From Oscillospiraceae bacterium (GTDB lineage Bacteria > Bacillota > Clostridia > Oscillospirales > Ruminococcaceae), in NCBI GenBank assembly GCA_025758045.1, contig CP107208.1, positions 124,001 through 188,000 of the forward strand: 64,000 bases of DNA, written 5' to 3'. Below are positions 58,003-64,000 of the stretch, in pieces (within the stretch, counting starts at the first letter, position 1; every line of letters begins with the position of its first letter). The notes beneath the pieces were generated by a model. The model saw only the letters and a program-made list of their open reading frames with translations. It ran no database searches and had not been told where the DNA came from. The translations under genes and the position numbers were made by a program.

Positions 58003-59028
58003 TTACCGTTTTACATATGCCCCAAACGCGTTGGGCACGGGGTACACCTCGGCCAATTGTTCGGGGGCGGCCCAGACGAAACCGTCCGGCAGTGCGCAGG
58101 CATCGGCTCGTCCGCGCCAGCCGGAAAGCTGCCACACCCGGTGGGTGAACACATGCTTCGCGGGCGGCAGCGGCTCGGTCAACGTGGCCTGTACGCCCAG
58201 CTTCGCCAGCGCGGCGGTCAGCTCGTCCTTGGTCAGTGCCTTTTCCCAGGCGGCGGGCTGCCACAAACCGGCCAGCAGCCCCTTGGCAGGGCGGCGCTGC
58301 AAAAGCAGCCCTGCGTCGCTCTCCACCAAAGCCACCGTCACGGGCACCGTCGTCTTGGCCTTGGGGGCGGGCTTTACCGGCAGCTCCCCTGCCCTGCCGG
58401 CGGCGTACCCTAAGCAGCGGTCGGCCAGCGGGCAGGCCTCGCAGTGGGGCGTGCCGGGGATGCACACCAGCGCCCCTAACTCCATCAGCGCTTCGTTGTA
58501 AGGGCCGGGCGTGGCCTTGGGCATCTGGTCCAGCACACGTTGGGTAAACAGCCGTTTGGCGGCAGGGGTCATCACGTCGGCGTCATCGTTGTACAGCCGG
58601 GCAAACACCCGCAGCACGTTGCCGTCCACGGCGGGTGCCGGGATGCCAAAGGCAATGCTGGCAATGGCCCCGGCGGTGTAATCCCCGATGCCGGGCAGGC
58701 TGCGCAGGGCGTCGTAATCGGCGGGCAGGTCGCCGCCGTACTGCTCGCAGACGATGCGGGCGGCCTTTTGCATGTTGTTGACGCGGTTGTAGTACCCAAG
58801 CCCCTGCCACAGCTTGCGCAGGGCGTCCGGCTCACAGACGGCCAGGTCGGCGGGGGTGGGCAGTGCCGCGATAAAGCGGTTGTAATACGGGATGGCCGCG
58901 GCTACGCGGGTCTGTTGGAGCATGATCTCGCTGACCCAGATATGGTAGGCAGAAGGCTCCTGCCGAAACGGCAGGAGCCTTTTATTAGCCTGAAACCATT
59001 GCAGCAGCGGTGCAGCAATGGGCTGCAT
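58003..59028 (-). CDS. mutY: A/G-specific adenine DNA glycosylase MutY
   Basis: A 341-residue glycosylase removing adenine mispaired with 8-oxoguanine. The catalytic Glu is in SEIMLQQTRV, the helix-hairpin-helix with Asp is LPGIGDYTAGAIAS, and four cysteines in CIPGTPHCEACPLADRC bind the iron-sulfur cluster; a NUDIX-like 8-oxoG recognition domain fills residues about 225-340. The start overlaps the asnS stop by one base (TAATG), so its translation depends on asnS. Confidence 0.95.
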   Translation of the reverse strand: MQPIAAPLLQWFQANKRLLPFRQEPSAYHIWVSEIMLQQTRVAAAIPYYNRFIAALPTPADLAVCEPDALRKLWQGLGYYNRVNNMQKAARIVCEQYGGDLPADYDALRSLPGIGDYTAGAIASIAFGIPAPAVDGNVLRVFARLYNDDADVMTPAAKRLFTQRVLDQMPKATPGPYNEALMELGALVCIPGTPHCEACPLADRCLGYAAGRAGELPVKPAPKAKTTVPVTVALVESDAGLLLQRRPAKGLLAGLWQPAAWEKALTKDELTAALAKLGVQATLTEPLPPAKHVFTHRVWQLSGWRGRADACALPDGFVWAAPEQLAEVYPVPNAFGAYVKR

Positions 59029-60413
59029 TAAAAACCACCGCAGGTACGGGGGAACGGGATGACATCGCGGATGTTGGGGATGCCGGTGACATACATCAGC
59101 AGACGCTCAAAGCCCAGGCCGTAGCCGGCATGCTTCACACTGCCGAAGCGGCGCAGGTCGAGGTACCAATCGTAGTCAGCGGGGTCCATGCCCAGCTCTT
59201 TGATGCGGGCGGTCAGTACGTCGAGGCGCTCCTCGCGCTGGGAGCCGCCGATCAGCTCGCCGATGCCGGGCACCAGCATATCAGCGGCGGCCACGGTCTT
59301 GCCGTCCTCGTTCTGGCGCATGTAGAAGGCCTTGATCTCCTTCGGGTAGTCGGTGACAAAGACCGGCTTCTTGAAGATCTGCTCGGTCAGATAGCGCTCG
59401 TGCTCGGTCTGCAGGTCGGTGCCCCACTCGACTTTATACTGGAAGTTGTCGTTGTTCTTCTTCAGCAGCTCGATGGCGTCGGTGTAGGTGACGCGAGCAA
59501 AGTCAGAACCGGCGACCAGCTCCAGGCGCTCGATCAGGCCCTTGTCAAAGAACTGGTTGAAGAAAGCCAGCTCATCGGGGCAGTTGTCCAGCAGGTAGCG
59601 GATGACGTAGCGGGTCATGGCCTCGGCGGTCTCCAGGTAGGTGTTCAGGTCGGCAAAAGCCATCTCCGGCTCGATCATCCAGAACTCGGCCGCATGGCGG
59701 GTGTCGTAGCTCTTCTCGGCGCGGAAGGTGGGGCCGAAGGTGTAGACGTTGCCCAGGGCCATGGCCATGGCCTCGGCCTCCAGCTGGCCGGAAACGGTCA
59801 GGTTGACGGGACGCTTGAAGAAGTCCTTGGTGTAGTCCACGCCGCCTTCTTCGTTGCGGGGGATGTCGTTGAGGTCGAGGGTGGTCACCTGGAACATCTC
59901 GCCGGCACCTTCGCAGTCAGAGCCGGTGAAGATGGGGGTGTGTACGTAGGTGAAGCCGTGCTCATGGAAGAACTGGTGCAGGGCAAAAGCAGCCTGGCCG
60001 CGCACACGGAACGCCGCGTTGAAGGTGTTGGTGCGGGGGCGCAGATGGGTCATGGTGCGCAGGTAGTCCATGCTCATCTTCTTTTTCTGCAGCGGGTACT
60101 CGGGACCGCAGGGACCCAGCACGGTGATGGTGTCGGCGTTGATCTCAAAGGGCTGCTTGGCGTTGGGGGTCAGCACCAGGGTGCCGGTGACCTCAAAGCT
60201 GGTGTACAGGCCGCACTTGGCGATCTCGGCATAGTTGGCCAGTTTGTCAGCCTGGAAAACAATCTGGACGGGCTTATAGCAGCTGCCGTCGGACAGCGAG
60301 ATAAAGCCGATATTTTTAGAATCGCGCACAGTTTTGGCCCAGCCGCAGACAGTGACCTTGGTACCATCGGCAGGGGTAGCGGTGTACAGCGATGCAAGTT
60401 CCGTTCTCTGCAT
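59028..60413 (-). CDS. asnS: Asparaginyl-tRNA synthetase
   Basis: A 461-residue class IIb synthetase charging tRNA-Asn. An N-terminal OB-fold ([20 protein letters not shown]) reads the anticodon; the catalytic domain has motif 2 ([31 protein letters not shown]) and motif 3 ([26 protein letters not shown]). Asn (not Asp) specificity is read from overall similarity to AsnRS and the FPRTCG ending. GGAGAGG precedes the ATG. First gene of asnS-mutY. Confidence 0.96.
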   Translation of the reverse strand: MQRTELASLYTATPADGTKVTVCGWAKTVRDSKNIGFISLSDGSCYKPVQIVFQADKLANYAEIAKCGLYTSFEVTGTLVLTPNAKQPFEINADTITVLGPCGPEYPLQKKKMSMDYLRTMTHLRPRTNTFNAAFRVRGQAAFALHQFFHEHGFTYVHTPIFTGSDCEGAGEMFQVTTLDLNDIPRNEEGGVDYTKDFFKRPVNLTVSGQLEAEAMAMALGNVYTFGPTFRAEKSYDTRHAAEFWMIEPEMAFADLNTYLETAEAMTRYVIRYLLDNCPDELAFFNQFFDKGLIERLELVAGSDFARVTYTDAIELLKKNNDNFQYKVEWGTDLQTEHERYLTEQIFKKPVFVTDYPKEIKAFYMRQNEDGKTVAAADMLVPGIGELIGGSQREERLDVLTARIKELGMDPADYDWYLDLRRFGSVKHAGYGLGFERLLMYVTGIPNIRDVIPFPRTCGGF

Positions 60414-60448
60414 GGAAATTCCTCTCCTCTATAACAATAATTATATTT

Positions 60449-60477
60449 ATTATAACTAGTGTTGCAGGAAAAGTAAA
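60449..60477 (-). promoter_or_regulatory. Sigma-A promoter of asnS-mutY
   Basis: Minus strand TTTACT, 17-bp spacer, TATAAT; the leader is short, about 30 nt, so there is no T-box. Confidence 0.65.
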
Positions 60478-60487
60478 GAACTGATTT

Positions 60488-61603
60488 TTACGGCTGCTGT
60501 CCGCCCAGCAGCTCCGCCAACGCCAGCGCAGCGAATTCCCCGGCCCGGAGGGCCTCCTCCAGCGTATTTCCGTGGCCGCCGATCTCGATCAGCAAACTGC
60601 CGGTGGTCAAATCCTGGTTGTAAAACCGGTAGCCGCATAACACCGGCCGCGTCAGGCCGGGAAAGCGGCTCTCCATGGCTTCCTCCCAGGCGGCGGCAAA
60701 GCGCAGGTTCAGCCGCCAGTTGGGCAGGTTGATGGTGCTGCCGTTGTCGCACCCGGCAATGATCATCACCTGGGCGGTGCTTGCGCCGTCGATGGTGCAC
60801 ACCGGCTTGACCAGCGTGCCGTCGGCATCCTCGATGGCATCCCGGTGGACGTCCAGCACCACTTTGATCGACGGATACTGCCTCAGATACTCCTGGGCCG
60901 TGGCGCGGCTGCGGTCGTAACTCTCGGTGTAGCTGGGGGAATCGTGCAGCGTTTCGTCGTGCAGCGTGTGGATGCCCGCCGCGTTCAGCACCTCGGCCAT
61001 GCGGGCACCCACGGCGCACATGTTCAGCGCGGTGTTGCGGGTACGGGCGGCAGCACTGCGGTCGTATAGTAAATCGGGCCAGGTCTGGTAGGTCTCGGTG
61101 GCGTGGGTGTGCAGGATCAAAACCTGCGGCTCATCGCTGTTTAGTTCCACGGCAAAAGGCAGGTTGGCGGTGGTCACTGCCGCCCGCAGGTCGGCGTCGG
61201 CGCAGGCGGTGCTGTTGCGGATGCTGCCCGCCGAAAGTGAGATGCTGCCCTCTCCCCTGCCGTGGCGGAACTGCTCGGCCCGGATAAGCCCGGCGTCCTC
61301 GATTTGCGGTGCGGTGCTGGGCTGCGGCGTAGGGCTTGGTTCCGGCGTGGGCGAAGCTGTGGGTGTTGGCGCCGGGGCCGGCGCAGGCGTAGGCTGTACC
61401 GGTGCCGTTGTGGGGATGGGCTGCGGCCCGGGGCGCGGCAGGGCGCAGGCCACTGCGGCCGCCGGGGACTGCATGGCCAGCAAGGCATGCTGCAAAATAG
61501 CCCGCTCCGGCAGGCAGGCCGCTGCCGCCAGCACCGAGGCGCAGGACGCGGCAAACACCACCCCGCCCGCCAGCCAGGCGGCGGCACGGTGCATAAAATC
61601 CAT
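60488..61603 (-). CDS. spoIIP: Stage II sporulation protein P (SpoIIP)
   Basis: A 371-residue membrane-anchored amidase/endopeptidase: N-terminal helix (AAAWLAGGVVFAASCASVLA), a Pro/Thr-rich linker (about residues 62-105) and the SpoIIP domain with PQVLILHTHATETYQ (catalytic His), AARTRNTALNMCAVGARMAE, KVVLDVHRDAIEDAD (His-Arg-Asp) and LIEIGGHGNTLEEAL (Glu). With SpoIID and SpoIIM it dissolves septal peptidoglycan during engulfment. The start at 61603 follows GGGGGTG. The gene is preceded by rpsT, divergent from it. Confidence 0.93.
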   Translation of the reverse strand: MDFMHRAAAWLAGGVVFAASCASVLAAAACLPERAILQHALLAMQSPAAAVACALPRPGPQPIPTTAPVQPTPAPAPAPTPTASPTPEPSPTPQPSTAPQIEDAGLIRAEQFRHGRGEGSISLSAGSIRNSTACADADLRAAVTTANLPFAVELNSDEPQVLILHTHATETYQTWPDLLYDRSAAARTRNTALNMCAVGARMAEVLNAAGIHTLHDETLHDSPSYTESYDRSRATAQEYLRQYPSIKVVLDVHRDAIEDADGTLVKPVCTIDGASTAQVMIIAGCDNGSTINLPNWRLNLRFAAAWEEAMESRFPGLTRPVLCGYRFYNQDLTTGSLLIEIGGHGNTLEEALRAGEFAALALAELLGGQQP

Positions 61604-61673
61604 GCGGGCACCCCCTTTCCCAACCAATTTATGCGAAAAATCCGATTTTCATGAAGTTTTTTTTGAAAAACAC

Positions 61674-61702
61674 TTGCAAGACCGAAAAAAATGTGGTAGG
61701 AT
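61674..61702 (+). promoter_or_regulatory. Sigma-A promoter of rpsT
   Basis: TTGCAA, 17-bp spacer, TAGGAT, with the start codon about 35 bases downstream. Confidence 0.7.
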
Positions 61703-61740
61703 AACTTGTACTGTTATGGGGAACCAAGGAGGTGGAACGA

Positions 61741-62004
61741 ATGCCTAACATTAAGTCTCAGAAGGATCGTGTTGTCCAGTCTCAGAAGGAGGCCATGGCC
61801 AACAAGGTCGTCAAGTCCAACCTGAAAACAGTGATCAAGAAGGCAGACGCTGCCATCGTCAGCAACGCCGCTGATAAGGACGCTGTTATGAAAGCCGCTG
61901 TCTCTGCTATCGACTCTGCCAAGAGCAAGGGTGTCATCCATAAGAACACCGCTGCCCGTAAGGTCAGCCGTCTGGCTAAGCGCGCTAACAAGGCCGCTCA
62001 GTAA
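61741..62004 (+). CDS. rpsT: 30S ribosomal protein S20
   Basis: An 87-residue S20: MPNIKSQKDRVVQSQKEAMA, KSNLKTVIKKADAAI and the C-terminal GVIHKNTAARKVSRLAKRAN. Very basic, Lys/Ala-rich, binds 16S rRNA. The start at 61741 has AAGGAGGTG nine bases upstream. Monocistronic with its own terminator. Confidence 0.96.
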   Translation: MPNIKSQKDRVVQSQKEAMANKVVKSNLKTVIKKADAAIVSNAADKDAVMKAAVSAIDSAKSKGVIHKNTAARKVSRLAKRANKAAQ

Positions 62005-62018
62005 TTGATCGCATGAAC

Positions 62019-62052
62019 AATGCCCGCCGAGAAATCGACGGGCATTTTCATT
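62019..62052 (+). terminator. Terminator of rpsT
   Basis: AATGCCCG / CGGGCATT stem with additional CG/CG pairs, then TTCATTTG. Confidence 0.8.
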
Positions 62053-62103
62053 TGTATATGGAGTTTGTAGTGGATTGTGCCTTCAGAGCGAATCTTTATG
62101 TCA

Positions 62104-63441
62104 TCATTTCATCTCAAACAGCGCTTTCTTCTTCATCCAGTAATACACCCCGCCCACGGCGTCGGCCAAAAACCAGCCGATGGGCACGCTCCACCAGATG
62201 CCTGTCACCCCGATTGCCGGGATGGCGGACAGCGCATAGGCCAGCACCACGCGGGTGCCCAGGGATACCACCGTCAGCACCACCGACATACCGGGCCGCC
62301 CCACAGCGCGGTACAGCCCGTAGAACAGGAACAGACAGCCGATGCCCGCATAGAACGCGCCCTCAATGCGCAGGTAGTGTACGCCCTCGGTGATGACGGC
62401 GGTCTCCGAGCCGTCGATAAAAATGCGCATCAGCAGCGCGGCAAACACAAACACCAGTGCGCTGACCGCGATGCTGAACCCGATGGCCGCCGCAAACGCG
62501 CCCCGTATCCCCTTGTGGATGCGGTCAGTCTTCTGTGCGCCGTAGTTCTGGGCAATAAAGATGGAGAACGCATTGCCGAAATCCTGCACCGGCAGATAGG
62601 CAAAGGCGTCGATTTTGACCGCCGCTGCAAACGCCGCCATGACCACCGTGCCAAAGCTGTTGACCAACCCCTGCACAGCCAAGATCCCTAAGTTCATGAT
62701 GGATTGCTGGATGCAGGTCAGCGCCGAGAACCCGGCGATCTCCTTCATGCGGTTGGCCTTGAACTTGCTGTGGGCAGCCTGCCGCACCAGCGGGAACCGC
62801 ACCCAGGTGTACACGGAAATGCCCACGCCGGAGACATACTGCGCAATGACCGTCGCCTCGGCCGCGCCGCCCACACCGCGCCCCAGTCCGCAGACGAACC
62901 ACAGGTCCAGCGCGATGTTCAGCCCGGCGGACAGCGCCAGAAACAGCAGCGGTACCATCGAGTTGCCCAGCGCCCGCAGCAGAGAGGCAAAGTAGTTGTA
63001 CAGGAAAATCGCCGCCAGCCCGGCAAACACGATCTTTAAGTAAGTGCGCATCAGCGGCGCAATCTCGGCGGGCAGGCGCAGGAACCAGATAATGCCCTCA
63101 AAACCCAGGTACACCGCGCCGGTCAGCACGGCGGTCACGATGGCCAGCAGCACAAAGGCGGCCAAAACGCCCTCCCGCAGGCCGGTGTCGTCCTTTTGGC
63201 CAAACTTGATGGAAAACACCGTGCCGCTGCCCATGGCCAGCCCCAGCAAAATGGACGTGAGAAAGGTCATCAGCGTAAAGGCCGAGCCGACCGCCGCCAG
63301 CGCGTTGGTGCCGATGAACCGCCCGACAACCAACGTATCAGCGATATTATAGCATTGCTGCAGCAGGTCGCCTAAAATCATGGGCACCGCAAACCGCAGC
63401 ATCGTGGGCATAACAGGCCCCTGGGTAAGTCGCTTTTGCAT
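62104..63441 (-). CDS. MATE-family efflux transporter (second copy)
   Basis: A 445-residue protein with twelve predicted helices. N-terminus LTQGPVMPTMLRFAVPMILG, CYNIADTLVVGRFIGTNALA and LLRALGNSMVPLLF are characteristic of the MATE family. It differs in detail from the copy at 56305-57651 (different substrate is likely). The start at 63441 (MQKRLTQGP) follows GAGGAACCC. The -10-like TATACT further upstream on the minus strand has a poor -35. Confidence 0.9.
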   Translation of the reverse strand: MQKRLTQGPVMPTMLRFAVPMILGDLLQQCYNIADTLVVGRFIGTNALAAVGSAFTLMTFLTSILLGLAMGSGTVFSIKFGQKDDTGLREGVLAAFVLLAIVTAVLTGAVYLGFEGIIWFLRLPAEIAPLMRTYLKIVFAGLAAIFLYNYFASLLRALGNSMVPLLFLALSAGLNIALDLWFVCGLGRGVGGAAEATVIAQYVSGVGISVYTWVRFPLVRQAAHSKFKANRMKEIAGFSALTCIQQSIMNLGILAVQGLVNSFGTVVMAAFAAAVKIDAFAYLPVQDFGNAFSIFIAQNYGAQKTDRIHKGIRGAFAAAIGFSIAVSALVFVFAALLMRIFIDGSETAVITEGVHYLRIEGAFYAGIGCLFLFYGLYRAVGRPGMSVVLTVVSLGTRVVLAYALSAIPAIGVTGIWWSVPIGWFLADAVGGVYYWMKKKALFEMK

Positions 63442-63514
63442 GGGAGTGGGTTCCTCTTTTCCTATAAATACACTTTTTCCAGTATACCACAAAGCTGCAT
63501 AAAAAGCGAATTTT

Positions 63515-63550
63515 ATTAAGGAAAGCGCCCTGCCTGCCCGGCAGAGCGCC
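63515..63550 (-). terminator. Terminator-like hairpin after spoVAE
   Basis: Minus strand GGCGCTCTGCC / GGCAGGGCGCT stem followed by TTCCTTAAT; T content is modest. Confidence 0.65.
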
Positions 63551-63564
63551 TATAACGGCAAAAT

Positions 63565-63921
63565 TTAATTCTGGTCCCTGCTCTTTCCCACCAGCGCCGC
63601 CGCCACGGCAAAAATCAAACTGGCAGCAATCCCCCCGGCGGCAGCGGTCAGCCCGCCGGTAAAGGCACCCGGCAGACCGCACCGATCCACGGCCTGCACC
63701 ACGCCTTGCGCCAGCAGATGCCCGAACCCCAGCAGCGGCACACTGGCCCCGGCCCCGGCGAACTCGGCCAGGGGCTTGTACACGCCCACGGCGCTTAACA
63801 CTACGCCCGCCACCACGTAGCCGGTCAGGATGCGCGCCGGAGTCAGCTTGGTATAATCAATAAACAGCTGGCCGATGACGCAGATCGCGCCGCCCACCAC
63901 GAACGCCCAAACATAGTTCAT
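63565..63921 (-). CDS. spoVAE: Stage V sporulation protein AE (SpoVAE)
   Basis: A 118-residue membrane protein with three to four helices and the family pattern FVVGGAICVIGQLFIDYTKL, TPARILTGYVVAGVVLSAVG, LAEFAGAGASVPLLGFGHLL and FTGGLTAAAGGIAASLIFAV. SpoVA proteins form the channel that moves Ca-dipicolinate into the spore and out at germination. It overlaps spoVAD by 4 bp (ATGA). It matches the dpaAB genes 12 kb away. Confidence 0.93.
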   Translation of the reverse strand: MNYVWAFVVGGAICVIGQLFIDYTKLTPARILTGYVVAGVVLSAVGVYKPLAEFAGAGASVPLLGFGHLLAQGVVQAVDRCGLPGAFTGGLTAAAGGIAASLIFAVAAALVGKSRDQN

Positions 63922-64000
63922 ACAAGTCCCCCCAACTCCACGCAGTGGGCGATGCCGGGGATGGTCTCGCCCTGCAAAAAGGTCGTCTGGCTCATCAGTG
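63918..64000 (-). CDS. spoVAD: Stage V sporulation protein AD (SpoVAD), 3' end only
   Basis: The last 26 codons on the minus strand read MSQTTFLQGETIPGIAHCVE and then LGGLV before the stop, agreeing with the C-terminal QQGESIPGIAH segment of SpoVAD, the dipicolinate-binding thiolase-fold member of the SpoVA complex. The remainder is outside the window. The order spoVAD-spoVAE is standard. Confidence 0.85.
   Translation of the reverse strand, partial: LMSQTTFLQGETIPGIAHCVELGGLV

Overview
The window looks like chromosomal DNA of a high-GC (roughly 60 %, by eye) Gram-positive anaerobe of the class Clostridia, most likely an Oscillospiraceae/Ruminococcaceae gut bacterium of the Gemmiger/Subdoligranulum/Faecalibacterium kind. 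The reasons are the Firmicutes gene sets and orders (rimP-nusA-ylxR-ylxQ, rpmG-secE-nusG, rpsF-ssb-rpsR, addBA), four sporulation loci (spoIIR, spoIIP, dpaAB, spoVAD-spoVAE), strong GGAGG ribosome binding sites, sigma-A promoters and lipoproteins with a Gram-positive style. The genus is an inference from gene content and repeat families, not from a search.

Layout. 1-2.3 kb: end of the ylxQ-ylxR-nusA-rimP operon (minus strand) behind a promoter and an attenuator-like hairpin. 2.4-6.6 kb: a collagen-like lipoprotein, an M29 aminopeptidase and murC. 6.9-8.8 kb: a 73-residue orphan gene and glycyl-tRNA synthetase. 9.0-10.3 kb: an intact IS3/IS150-type insertion sequence with a 3-bp target duplication, next to the promoter of a GntR(YtrA)-ABC transporter operon (10.4-12.3 kb). 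12.4-14.6 kb: an AEC-family transporter and the rpsF-ssb-rpsR operon. 14.8-21.8 kb: a large GLUG-repeat surface protein translationally coupled to an MMPL/RND-type transporter, then a lipoprotein. 22.1-25.6 kb: rpmG-secE-nusG-rplK-rplA and rplJ-rplL with an L10 leader; rpoBC does not follow. 25.7-33.2 kb: addB-addA and spoIIR. 33.3-35.8 kb: ispE, an aminotransferase and an Lrp regulator. 36-39.8 kb: an unknown membrane protein and the dTDP-rhamnose genes rfbA-rfbD-rfbB without rfbC. 40.1-41.7 kb: a sorting-signal lipoprotein and a class B sortase, separated by a 172-bp MITE-like element. 41.8-44.8 kb: a PC4/YdbC-like protein, an HD-domain protein, an AT-rich alkyltransferase-like gene and an iron alcohol dehydrogenase. 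45-49.2 kb: ECF sigma factor with DUF4179-type partner, DivIVA-like protein and ftsZ. 49.4-56 kb: murA-like gene, dpaA-dpaB, two tandem LytM-fold proteins lacking catalytic histidines and a small membrane protein. 56.3-64 kb: MATE transporter, a strange low-complexity inverted repeat, mutY-asnS, spoIIP, rpsT, a second MATE transporter and spoVAE-spoVAD.

How the parts work together. Much of the window is core growth machinery: translation (ribosomal proteins, GlyRS, AsnRS), transcription elongation (NusA, NusG), wall synthesis and division (MurC, MurA, FtsZ, DivIVA-like protein), secretion (SecE) and DNA repair (AddAB, MutY). Sporulation genes are scattered among them and point to an endospore former or a recent descendant of one. 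The cell-surface part is rich: collagen-like lipoprotein, GLUG protein with a partner transporter, sortase pair and tandem degenerate LytM proteins.

Two families of dispersed palindromic repeats (one with TGTAGGGG...CCCCTACA ends, one with GGGAGG-type ends), a MITE and an IS element decorate the intergenic spaces. The most unusual structure without an obvious name is the strand-asymmetric, AT-rich inverted repeat at 57.65-57.95 kb.
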